Assembly (NCBI GenBank): GCA_948571325.1
Contig: CAOZKB010000051.1
Location: 1 to 7,275, forward strand
Source of the DNA: an uncultured Candidatus Saccharibacteria bacterium
Lineage (GTDB): Bacteria > Patescibacteriota > Saccharimonadia > Saccharimonadales > Saccharimonadaceae
DNA length: 7,275 nt
Direction: 5' to 3'
The translations under genes and the position numbers were made by a program. Below are positions 1 to 5,036 of this stretch, in pieces (position 1 is the stretch's first letter; each line of letters starts with the position of its first letter). The notes under the pieces are model-generated. The model saw only the letters and a program-made list of their open reading frames with translations. It searched no databases and had not been told where the DNA came from.

Positions 1-30
1 AATTTTGTAAATTTCATTTGTCTCCATTTC

Positions 31-579
31 TTAATTAATATTAAACTCGTAATATGTTGCATGTTTGGCCTCCATACCTAGCAACTCCTGCATCGTAATT
101 TCGCCGTTCAGCATACGCAACTGCTTGATAATGTGGCTGCTAGTAACAATTAAAATCGTTTCGTCATTTCCGTGATGCTGTTTCAGATAGTCCAAGAACT
201 TGCGCACGCGGTCTGTCATGTCGCTGACAGATTCATATTTGTCCTGATAACGCGCAGTCACTGGATTAGGCTGTGTATCGCGCCAACCTTTGGCTTCGCT
301 ATACGGACGACCTTCAAATCCATTCCGAGTATCGTCTAGCAGTTCATTTACCACTAACTCTTGCCCATGATAGCGATTGATAGCATCGGCGGTTTGCTTT
401 GTGCGTTTCAGCCTAGAAATGTAGATCCTATCAAACTTAAAATCTTTCAATCGTTCGGCAAGTTCGGCTGCTTGTTTTATACCTTTTTCGGTCAGATGCA
501 CATCAACTGATGGATCATAATTCACCAAATCTTTAACATTGTAGTTCGTTTCGGCATGTCGGGTAGCGATTAGTTTCAT
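31..579 (-). CDS. Histidine phosphatase family protein (phosphoglycerate-mutase-like)
   Basis: This 182-aa protein has the layout of the histidine phosphatase superfamily, whose members move phosphate through a phospho-histidine; the substrate cannot be told from sequence. The N-terminal catalytic motif is RHAET (residues 7-11, nucleophile His8), with Ala where most members have Gly (RHG). The arginine motif SRLKRTKQTA is at 55-64. The usual acidic proton donor before the G-x-[WF]-E-G turn appears to be Asp82 rather than Glu. The second catalytic His is probably His149 in the VTSSH segment. The length fits single-domain members. The ATG lies 2 nt after the stop of the upstream S51-like gene and has a Shine-Dalgarno GAAGGG, so the two are probably one transcript with coupled translation. 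No clear terminator is visible in the 30 nt left after the stop. It is a cytosolic enzyme. The family call is firm; sugar-phosphate or nucleotide phosphatase are both possible. Confidence 0.9.
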   Translation of the reverse strand: MKLIATRHAETNYNVKDLVNYDPSVDVHLTEKGIKQAAELAERLKDFKFDRIYISRLKRTKQTADAINRYHGQELVVNELLDDTRNGFEGRPYSEAKGWRDTQPNPVTARYQDKYESVSDMTDRVRKFLDYLKQHHGNDETILIVTSSHIIKQLRMLNGEITMQELLGMEAKHATYYEFNIN

Positions 580-581
580 AT

Positions 582-1262
582 CTAGCCCTTCAAGATTTCC
601 TTATTTTCGTCATTCACAACAAATACATCAGCATCGTCTAGGCAAATTGCTTCGGCACCAGCCTGCGCGATTTTATTTAGCCCCTTGCGCATAACATCAA
701 TACAGTCACTTCTATCCATATGTGGTACGACATATTCTGGAATCAAGCCCAGACCTTGTCTGTAAGACTCAACTCCGTAAATTTCCTTTGTCACATCAAG
801 GTTAAAGCACGGCGGTAGTTCTTCCCCCGACTTCGCATTAATCTGATACAGCGATAAATTATGCGATGCCACCATTGAGCCGGCACTATAACCGCCATAG
901 ACGAATCTGTCTTCGGCTACACCTTGCCGAATAATCTCGTCCATACCACTTTCGTACAAAGCCGTGGCAAGACAGATTACATTACCACCGACAGAAAAGA
1001 TTAGTCCTGCTTGTTTTTCTTCAATATATCGCGCAAGTTCCGCTTGTTTGCCAAAGAATGGCCTGAGGTCTAATCTCTCGGCTTCAATTCCAATTCTGCC
1101 AAGATTTACGAGAGTTTTCTCTACACTCCCGGCAATCTTCTGCTCGTCATTATAATAATCTCTGGCATTACTAATCACGAGCGCACGGCGCTTTTCACCA
1201 GCCATTTCTTGCAAGATGTTGGCATGGTTTCCTAAATCTTGACTGGCTAAAAATAGTTTCAT
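582..1262 (-). CDS. Peptidase S51-like protein (type 1 glutamine amidotransferase-like fold)
   Basis: This 226-aa protein resembles the S51 / dipeptidase E family, serine hydrolases with a class-I glutamine-amidotransferase-like fold. Members include Asp-specific dipeptidases (PepE) and cyanophycinase. The putative nucleophile is Ser126 in the elbow GGYSAGSM (residues 123-130). A conserved GGN turn (92-94) would form part of the active site, and His181 in LIPEYVVPHMD (173-183) is the likely catalytic His. The protein has no signal peptide or membrane segment and is probably cytosolic. The start is supported by AGGAG 5 nt before the ATG. It lies upstream of, and 2 nt from, the histidine phosphatase gene, suggesting a two-gene operon. 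A weak promoter candidate precedes it. The substrate is unknown; many members are annotated only as type 1 glutamine amidotransferase-like. The family assignment is confident, the peptidase activity is inferred. Confidence 0.88.
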   Translation of the reverse strand: MKLFLASQDLGNHANILQEMAGEKRRALVISNARDYYNDEQKIAGSVEKTLVNLGRIGIEAERLDLRPFFGKQAELARYIEEKQAGLIFSVGGNVICLATALYESGMDEIIRQGVAEDRFVYGGYSAGSMVASHNLSLYQINAKSGEELPPCFNLDVTKEIYGVESYRQGLGLIPEYVVPHMDRSDCIDVMRKGLNKIAQAGAEAICLDDADVFVVNDENKEILKG

Positions 1263-1286
1263 TCTTTCTCCTGTTTCTTACTTTAT

Positions 1287-1315
1287 ATTTTACCACTTTT
1301 GGCAGATTTAGCGAA
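1287..1315 (-). promoter_or_regulatory. Weak promoter candidate for the S51/histidine-phosphatase pair
   Basis: Read on the minus strand, TTCGCT (1310-1315), a 17-nt spacer and TAAAAT (1287-1292) lie just upstream of the AGGAG ribosome-binding site of the S51-like gene. The -35 match is poor (3 of 6). An overlapping TATAAA is an alternative -10. It is listed because some promoter is expected here and nothing better is visible. Confidence 0.3.
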
Positions 1316-1666
1316 GCGGGTGCGAAAAATCAAAGATCGGCAAGAACTTCTTGCGGTAATTATTGATGATATAGATGGTATATTACCATACGACCGTGAT
1401 TTTAGTGATTGTGAACAAAAACTCGATGAGATGACGCACGGTCTTAGGAATTTGGCACGTGAGCTAAAAGTTCCAGTTATTATAATGGTAGGGCTTCCGG
1501 ATTACGATGCTAAAAAAGAAGGAATATTATTGAGCTAATTATTGCGAAGAGTGCTCATGGGTCAGTAGGAATTAACAAACTCTTTGTGGTTCTGTAAAAT
1601 CGGTTTCGTTTGGATGAGCCTACCAGTGTGAATGACGGATGTAAGGCTAATCAAATCATACTTTGA
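1299..1666 (+). pseudogene. Decayed DnaB-like replicative helicase, C-terminal ATPase fragment
   Basis: Frame one (1299-1538) encodes ADLAKRVRKIK, then the Walker-B-like strand LLAVIIDDIDGI, then a helix ending GLRNLARELKVPVIIMV. This order matches the DnaB/RecA-fold core, where [VI]IDYLQL is followed by E-[IV]-SR-x-L-K-x-L-A-x-E-L-x-VPV-I. The frame stops at 1536-1538. The reading continues one frame over from about 1532 with ELIIAKSAHGSVG, matching the DnaB C-terminal motif [AE]-E-[IL]-I-[IV]-AK-x-R-x-G-x-x-G. That frame has an internal TAA at 1595-1597, then NRFRLDEP, and a final TGA at 1664-1666. The segment usually found between the VPVI strand and the EIIIAK motif (about 45 residues including LRESG) is missing. 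The Walker A half is also missing: the 5' end abuts the promoter region of the opposite-strand S51-like gene. The fragment is therefore broken by truncation, deletion, frameshift and nonsense mutation. It probably came from a phage, plasmid or duplicated helicase. The start TTG at 1299 is not credible as a real start. Confidence 0.7.
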
Positions 1667-1698
1667 CAAATCGGTATCGGTAAGTTCCCTTGCTGGTC

Positions 1699-2118
1699 TT
1701 ATTTTATTGTGATATTCCCTGTCTTTAAATCGCAATAATATTTACCGCTTGTAGAAGTAAACTTTAAAACGCAATAATCTGGATCAGTTACGCCCTTCTT
1801 ATAAAACATTGTATCGCCAGTTTTCCAAAGCATATTTTTAGTTTCTTGATCGGTTAGAACTTCCATTTTGCCTTTTAACATTACGCCGATATACTTAATT
1901 AGGCCTTTATGATAAAAGTAAATGCTGGCCTTCGGGTTATCCAGGTATTGTTTAACTTTGACGGAAGAAGTATTGGTAGAGAAATAGAACTCTTTTAGAC
2001 CGACGCGCTTGCGCGGTTTCAACATTGCTCGCACAATTGGGTAGTTCTCGCTATCAACCGAGCAGATAAAACTAACTTTTTGCTTACCAATGAATTTTTC
2101 TATGTTTTTTAAATCCAT
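1699..2118 (-). CDS. Pyridoxamine 5'-phosphate oxidase family protein (FMN-binding split barrel)
   Basis: This 139-aa protein resembles the short general-stress-protein-26-like branch of the pyridoxamine-phosphate-oxidase superfamily, small split-barrel proteins that typically bind FMN or F420 as dimers. Visible family features are an N-terminal helix (MDLKNIEKFIGKQ), a first strand KVSFICSVDSENYPIVRAM (an FATVD-x-DG-x-P-x-x-R-like segment), then a strand reading KEFYFSTNTSSVKVKQYLDNPKAS. In relatives this last segment (FxTxxxSxKxxxLxxNPxVxL) contacts the flavin phosphate. KYIGVMLKGKMEVLTD is the usual G-x-A-x-V-x-x-D strand. It follows the DfsB-like gene by 10 nt with only a weak GAGAA-like ribosome-binding site, so it is probably translated from the same mRNA. 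There is no signal peptide. The reaction and substrate are unknown; true PdxH activity is unlikely at this length. No convincing terminator follows. Confidence 0.88.
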   Translation of the reverse strand: MDLKNIEKFIGKQKVSFICSVDSENYPIVRAMLKPRKRVGLKEFYFSTNTSSVKVKQYLDNPKASIYFYHKGLIKYIGVMLKGKMEVLTDQETKNMLWKTGDTMFYKKGVTDPDYCVLKFTSTSGKYYCDLKTGNITIK

Positions 2119-2128
2119 AAACTATTTC

Positions 2129-2662
2129 TCATTTGCAATTCTTGCGGTGGGCTTTGAGTTTCTTCATTGCCCAGTCGTAGTGACTTGGCATTACACTCAC
2201 AAAATATGAGCCGAGATCAGTATTTACCCAAGGATAAACCCCTCGCCCAAAAAGTTGCTCATTTGTGTATTTCTCCGCAAGACTTAACACCTCAGCGTGA
2301 GATTTCTCAAACATCTTCCTTGCGTCCTCTAGGCTAGTTTTCTGATGTTTTTTCCAAAACTCACAGTTCATATCGCCATAATTTTTCCAAGAATACGGCT
2401 CAGGAATAAATGGTTTTTCTTTGCCACTTTCGTTCGCTTCGATCCAGTTTAATAAAAGTTGGTGCCACTCATAAAGATGAACATAAATATCACGCAGATT
2501 TTTATCACGGCCCCAGTGTCGCTCAGTTTTCTTCGGGTCATCAGAAAAATCAAATTCGGTAGCAAGTTCCTTCTCAGTCATTGAAGCAATAAGATCGTTT
2601 AATTTTTTGTATTGTTCGTTGGCGGCCTTTACTAGATCGTCTTTATTACGTGGTCGGGGCAT
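2129..2662 (-). CDS. ClbS/DfsB family four-helix-bundle protein
   Basis: This 177-aa protein matches the ClbS/DfsB family layout. It opens with MPRPRNKDDLVKAANEQYKK (typically P-x-x-K-x-x-L-[IL]-x-x-[AS]-x-x-x-[FY]-x-x-L), then has the helix KNLRDIYVHLYEWHQLLLNW (residues 75-94) and the segment FIPEPYSWKNYGDMN. The C-terminal part, FGRGVYPWVNTDLGSYFVSVMPSHYDWAMKKL, is also characteristic. The fold belongs to the DinB-like helical bundles. ClbS itself is the colibactin self-resistance protein, reported to open the cyclopropane warhead. Most homologues, including DfsB, have no proven function, so a detoxification role is only a suggestion. The start at 2662 is supported by AAAGGA 4 nt upstream and by a -10/-35 region just beyond. 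It heads a two-gene unit with the FMN split-barrel gene. The length is normal for the family. Confidence 0.87.
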   Translation of the reverse strand: MPRPRNKDDLVKAANEQYKKLNDLIASMTEKELATEFDFSDDPKKTERHWGRDKNLRDIYVHLYEWHQLLLNWIEANESGKEKPFIPEPYSWKNYGDMNCEFWKKHQKTSLEDARKMFEKSHAEVLSLAEKYTNEQLFGRGVYPWVNTDLGSYFVSVMPSHYDWAMKKLKAHRKNCK

Positions 2663-2685
2663 AGCGTCCTTTGGTTAAAGTTATT

Positions 2686-2715
2686 GTTATATTTTATTAT
2701 AACACTTTTACACAA
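2686..2715 (-). promoter_or_regulatory. Promoter of the DfsB-like / FMN-protein operon
   Basis: Two overlapping readings exist on the minus strand. One is an extended -10, TGTTATAAT (2696-2704), needing no -35. The other is TTGTGT (2710-2715), an 18-nt spacer and TATAAC (2686-2691). Either gives a 5' leader of roughly 16-27 nt that contains the AAAGGA ribosome-binding site before the ATG at 2662. Confidence 0.55.
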
Positions 2716-2807
2716 AGGGATTGAGACTGGATGCTTTTTGATTGCGTTGACTGGGTGTTTTTTCTTTGGTGGGTATTGGTTGGGTAAGTTTTTTCTGTAA
2801 TCCCTCC
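2716..2807. other. Intergenic spacer rich in T and G on the plus strand
   Basis: I find no gene here. The plus strand carries repeated TGGG/TTGG and T-tracts. A TTGACT at about 2748 has no well-placed -10 partner, so no promoter is called. Confidence 0.4.
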
Positions 2808-3013
2808 CCCCTCCCTACAGTACTAGACAGCGGACGGAGAAAGCGAAGGCACGACTACCGTAGTGGGATGGAAGAATAGTGAGATTATTAAAACTACGAT
2901 AGTAGGCATGAGTGACTTTAGGATAGGCAGTGGTTGACCAATAGAGGCTACTGAGGCCTAAAGACCGAGACGAACCGTACCACGGGTAGACGTCTCCCCC
3001 ACGGACAAAGGGG
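2808..3013. other. GC-rich intergenic island with several hairpins; possible structured RNA or foreign remnant
   Basis: This stretch has no long open frame but is clearly richer in G+C than its flanks (about 52% at 2821-2880 and 58% at 2941-3000, hand counted). It holds the inverted repeats ACTAC-C-GTAGT (2854-2864) and CTAC-GATA-GTAG (2894-2905). A nested hairpin at 2967-2996 has outer arms GAGACG/CGTCTC and inner arms ACCGT/ACGGGT with one bulged G. A CCCC/GGGG hairpin follows directly at 2997-3013. I looked for hallmarks of RNase P RNA, tmRNA, SRP RNA and rRNA on both strands and found none. It could be an uncharacterised non-coding RNA, the end of a lost mobile element, or degenerate coding DNA. 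The last part overlaps a possible upstream piece of the DUF4352 remnant. Strand is undecided. Confidence 0.35.
2996..3010 (+). repeat. 15-nt inverted repeat, left copy
   Basis: CCCCCACGGACAAAG here is the exact reverse complement of the bases at 7256-7270. The flanks differ on both sides. Confidence 0.6.
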
Positions 3014-3025
3014 TATTTCTTGTGA

Positions 3026-3190
3026 TTAAATTATGGGTATGGAAAAGGTTTGTGTTGTAATGGTGAGCTTGCAGCCGGCGGAAAGAAAAGTGGCTCTTTG
3101 GTCTTCGAGGTTCCAAGTGGTGACGCTAGACTAAAAGTGCATTATCAGCCGTCTTTCTGGAGTAATCGTGAGGCAGTAGTTGAGCTTTAG
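3026..3190 (+). pseudogene. C-terminal remnant of a DUF4352-type protein
   Basis: The frame ending at TAG 3188-3190 reads GELAAGGKKSGSLVFEVP, then SGDARLKVHYQPSFW, then SNREAVVEL. This is how DUF4352 (immunoglobulin-like, telomeric-repeat-binding-factor-2-like fold) domains of exported lipoproteins typically end: a G-x-L-x-P/A-G-K-x-x-x-G-x-[LV]-x-FEVP turn, a D-x-x-L-K-[LV]-x-Y-x-P strand and a final I/V-x-L strand. The frame is open only from about 3026 (TGA at 3023-3025), so the signal peptide, linker and most of the domain are absent. A different frame just upstream (2962-3060) contains TDKGVFLVIKL, which could be the first strands of the same domain, implying an internal deletion plus frameshift; this part is tentative. 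A stem-loop follows the stop 16 nt later, as expected of a former gene end. The remnant is convergent with the tRNA-Thr transcript. Confidence 0.68.
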
Positions 3191-3206
3191 ACTTTTCGGT
3201 TATACA

Positions 3207-3237
3207 AAAATACTCGTCAAGTGAAGGCGGGTATTTT
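3207..3237. terminator. Stem-loop terminator after the DUF4352 remnant, possibly bidirectional
   Basis: AAAATACTCG (3207-3216) pairs with CGGGTATTTT (3228-3237): 10 bp with one G-T pair and an 11-nt loop. A T-run closes the plus-strand arm, and the opposite arm reads TATTTTT on the minus strand. It would end the former plus-strand gene and could act as a backup for read-through from tRNA-Thr. Confidence 0.6.
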
Positions 3238-3257
3238 CATGTCTAAAGTTTTGGCTT

Positions 3258-3281
3258 CAAAAAAACACCCCAGCGGGTGTT
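3258..3281 (-). terminator. Rho-independent terminator of tRNA-Thr
   Basis: On the minus strand AACACCC, loop GCTG and GGGTGTT form a perfect 7-bp stem (3264-3281) followed directly by a T7 run (3259-3265, partly within the stem). It starts 6 nt after the tRNA CCA end. Confidence 0.9.
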
Positions 3282-3287
3282 GTCTAC

Positions 3288-3362
<75 letters not shown>

Positions 3363-3436
3363 ACCTAACGAGGAGAACCGGAGGCGGTTCATATCAATAA
3401 ATTGAGCACAAACCAACTTATTGCCTCGTTAACACG

Positions 3437-3465
3437 ATTATAGCACGTTGGCTTGATTTGCTCAA
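3437..3465 (-). promoter_or_regulatory. Promoter of tRNA-Thr
   Basis: On the minus strand TTGAGC (3460-3465), a 17-nt spacer and a perfect TATAAT (3437-3442) are seen. The predicted start is near 3430, about 68 nt before the tRNA 5' end. It sits in the gap after the TPR gene stop, so the tRNA is transcribed independently. Confidence 0.88.
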
Positions 3466-3500
3466 GATGCTTTATGTGGTCGATGCAGATTTTTGAATAC

Positions 3501-4265
3501 TTAGATTTGCTTTTTGCGTACGGCGGTACGGCGGGCTGGTGTGCGAGGCGTGGATTTGGCGACAGCCCGAGTAGTAGATTTGGTATTGCGGGCAGCAAGG
3601 GCTTTGGTTTTTGTGCTAGCGCGACGAGTAGAGCGGGTACGATTGGCGGTGTTTTCGGCGATTTGGGCTTCAATGCGAGCGGTGGTGTTAGCTAGAGCTT
3701 CTGCATCGCCGGTGGTTTCGTGAATGGCGAGGATTTGACGCAAAGTAGCGACGCTATGGTCAAGTTCGTAGGCACGCTCGAGTGAATCGAGAGCGGCTTT
3801 GATTTGCCCCATTTTTTCCTTAGCTTTGGCAAGAGCAATGAAACGCGCTGCAACATTTCCTTCTAATTCGATGGCTTGCTCAAAGGCCATGGCGGCTTTT
3901 TCGTAGGCGCCAGTTTCGAGGTAAATTAAGCCGACGTTGTGTAATGATGATGGATTATTATCGAGTGATTGGGCGATTTCGAAGCACTCGATGGCTTCAT
4001 CGAATTTCTGTTCTTTGGCATAAAGAATACCGAGACGGTTGTAGGCGGCGGCGTTTTTTTCGTCGAATTTGAGAATGGTAAGGAGGGCTTTTTCGGCGCG
4101 AAGTGGCTTGTGGTCTCGCATAGAGGTTTGTGCGGCGTTCCAGAGTTTTTTCATTTGCATATCATAGCGGGCATTGTGGGGAGTTTCGGCGATTTTGCTA
4201 TGAAAAAGTGGGAATAAAAATACTAAATATGCAGCGAAAGCGACGATGAGTGTAGCTCCAATCAT
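3501..4265 (-). CDS. Membrane-anchored tetratricopeptide-repeat protein with a basic C-terminal tail
   Basis: This 254-aa protein starts with one hydrophobic segment (about residues 3-21, TLIVAFAAYLVFLFPL) that would anchor it in the membrane. TPR-like helix pairs follow at about 41-70, 73-102, 106-135 and 139-170, with a weaker fifth near 173-202. Repeats two and three show the A-x-x-x-x-L-G-x-x-Y and A-x-x-x-[FY]-x-x-A-x-x-L pattern clearly. The last 48 residues (about 207-254) hold some 16 Lys/Arg, no acidic residues and many Thr, Ser and Ala. That composition resembles histone-H1-like or nucleic-acid/cell-wall-polymer-binding tails. A lone anchor with few positive residues before it leaves topology open; if the repeats are cytosolic the tail could bind DNA or RNA. 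The gene has its own extended -10 promoter only 6 nt from the ATG and no Shine-Dalgarno. Its function is unknown; a scaffolding role is inferred from the TPRs. Confidence 0.88.
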   Translation of the reverse strand: MIGATLIVAFAAYLVFLFPLFHSKIAETPHNARYDMQMKKLWNAAQTSMRDHKPLRAEKALLTILKFDEKNAAAYNRLGILYAKEQKFDEAIECFEIAQSLDNNPSSLHNVGLIYLETGAYEKAAMAFEQAIELEGNVAARFIALAKAKEKMGQIKAALDSLERAYELDHSVATLRQILAIHETTGDAEALANTTARIEAQIAENTANRTRSTRRASTKTKALAARNTKSTTRAVAKSTPRTPARRTAVRKKQI

Positions 4266-4271
4266 ATAATT

Positions 4272-4280
4272 ATTGTAGCA
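4272..4280 (-). promoter_or_regulatory. Extended -10 promoter of the TPR gene, implying a leaderless mRNA
   Basis: On the minus strand the sequence is TGCTACAAT, an extended -10 element (TG-n-TACAAT). Only 6 nt (AATTAT) separate it from the ATG at 4263-4265, so transcription would begin at or next to the A of the start codon. No good -35 and no Shine-Dalgarno are seen. Confidence 0.65.
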
Positions 4281-4304
4281 TAAAACTAGGCTTAGCGTGG
4301 GATT

Positions 4305-4976
4305 TTAGCATAAGTCGGCGACGAGGTGGAGTTTGAGGTGGCCGTTATGATTGAGTCTGTCGTAGAGCTGAAGAAAGTTAGGCAGCTTGGTGAGAAATTT
4401 AGGGTTTTGGGTTTTGAAATAAGATTTATATAATAGTTCGATAGCAGTACTGGTAGCTTGAAGGATTTGCTCGCGGGTATTAGTTTTGGATTTGGTGAGT
4501 TCGGCGGCGAGGGCGGGGAGTTGGTTACTGGTAGCGGCGATCATTTTTTTGGCAGTGGCGAGAGTTTTGGCGTTAACATCCGGAGCGGCATCGAGTAGAT
4601 TGGTACGATGCGGAAAGAAAACTTGAGCACGGGAAAGGATGGTTGGAAGTAGGAGGCTGGGTTGCTCAGTGAGGAGGACGAAATGACAAAAGGTTTTGGG
4701 CTCTTCAAAAGTCTTGAGGAAAGCGTTCTGAGCAGCCTCGTTCATAGCATCGGCGGGAGCGATGATAAAAAAACGATCGCTAGTTTCGCGGTTTTGAGTG
4801 AGACTGATAAAATCGCGAATTTGTTCGACACTGATGATGGTAGTTTTCTTAGACTCGTCTGGTCGTAGGTATAGTGGATGCTTGAGGTCGATTTTGGTCT
4901 CTGGCGGTACGACAAAAATTGCACAGCTGGTTTTTTGTGCAATAGCGGGAATTTGGCTTAAATTATCAAAAAACAT
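4305..4976 (-). CDS. holB: DNA polymerase III delta' subunit-like clamp-loader protein
   Basis: This 223-aa protein resembles the delta' (HolB) subunit of the clamp loader, which with delta and gamma/tau opens the sliding clamp. The diagnostic stretch at residues 75-92 is ADAMNEAAQNAFLKTFEEP-like, corresponding to the Walker-B-region motif A-x-x-[ML]-x-x-x-A-x-NALLK-x-LEEP. FVLLTEQPSLLLPTILSR follows (99-116), matching the sensor-1/SRC segment that ends in the arginine finger (Arg116, SRA here instead of SRC). The ISVEQIRDF segment (48-56) is the usual [IV]-x-[IV]-[ED]-x-[IV]-R strand. No P-loop and no zinc-binding cysteine set are present, so it should not hydrolyse ATP, as is true of delta' in general. 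The C-terminal collar region is short and divergent. The ATG has no Shine-Dalgarno and no minus-strand promoter is evident; it lies 60 nt after the RluA-family gene and is probably co-transcribed from trpS. An alternative name is a DnaX-like paralogue, but lack of ATP-binding motifs favours delta'. Confidence 0.85.
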   Translation of the reverse strand: MFFDNLSQIPAIAQKTSCAIFVVPPETKIDLKHPLYLRPDESKKTTIISVEQIRDFISLTQNRETSDRFFIIAPADAMNEAAQNAFLKTFEEPKTFCHFVLLTEQPSLLLPTILSRAQVFFPHRTNLLDAAPDVNAKTLATAKKMIAATSNQLPALAAELTKSKTNTREQILQATSTAIELLYKSYFKTQNPKFLTKLPNFLQLYDRLNHNGHLKLHLVADLC

Positions 4977-4996
4977 AGGAAAAACCGTAAAAAGTA

Positions 4997-5025
4997 TTGA
5001 CTTTTTTGATAAAGTGTGCTATAAT
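4997..5025 (+). promoter_or_regulatory. Near-consensus promoter pointing antisense to the rluA-like gene
   Basis: TTGACT (4997-5002), a 17-nt spacer and TATAAT (5020-5025) with an upstream TG (extended -10, TGCTATAAT) are present on the plus strand, the best promoter match in the window. The start would be near 5032, inside or at the 3' end of the RluA-family gene, so the RNA would be antisense to rluA and trpS. No credible plus-strand gene follows. The 7-bp inverted repeat AAAAAGT-ATTG-ACTTTTT (4989-5006) overlaps the -35 and could be an operator. Confidence 0.7.
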
Positions 5026-5036
5026 GGTAGGATAGG

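Noticed and set aside
964..1155. Plus-strand open frame opposite the S51-like gene
   Set aside because: It is antisense to a gene with intact catalytic motifs and a clear ribosome-binding site, and it shows no recognisable protein features.
1299..1538. The 79-codon plus-strand frame as an intact small gene
   Set aside because: Its only start is a TTG without a ribosome-binding site, its content is an internal helicase segment, and homology continues past its stop in another frame.
2808..3013. RNase P RNA, tmRNA, SRP RNA, rRNA or group II intron domain V in the GC-rich island
   Set aside because: None of the hallmark sequences (GAGGAAAGTCC, a tmRNA tag and tRNA-like ends, the SRP GGAA loop) is present. 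The GTACGGTTCG on the minus strand recalls intron domain V but lacks the paired 5' half.
3453..3723. Plus- and minus-strand frames overlapping the 3' end of the TPR gene (3389-3673 -, 3453-3695 +, 3514-3723 +)
   Set aside because: Their Arg/Ala- and Gly/Ser-rich compositions mirror the repetitive codons of the TPR protein's basic tail in other frames.
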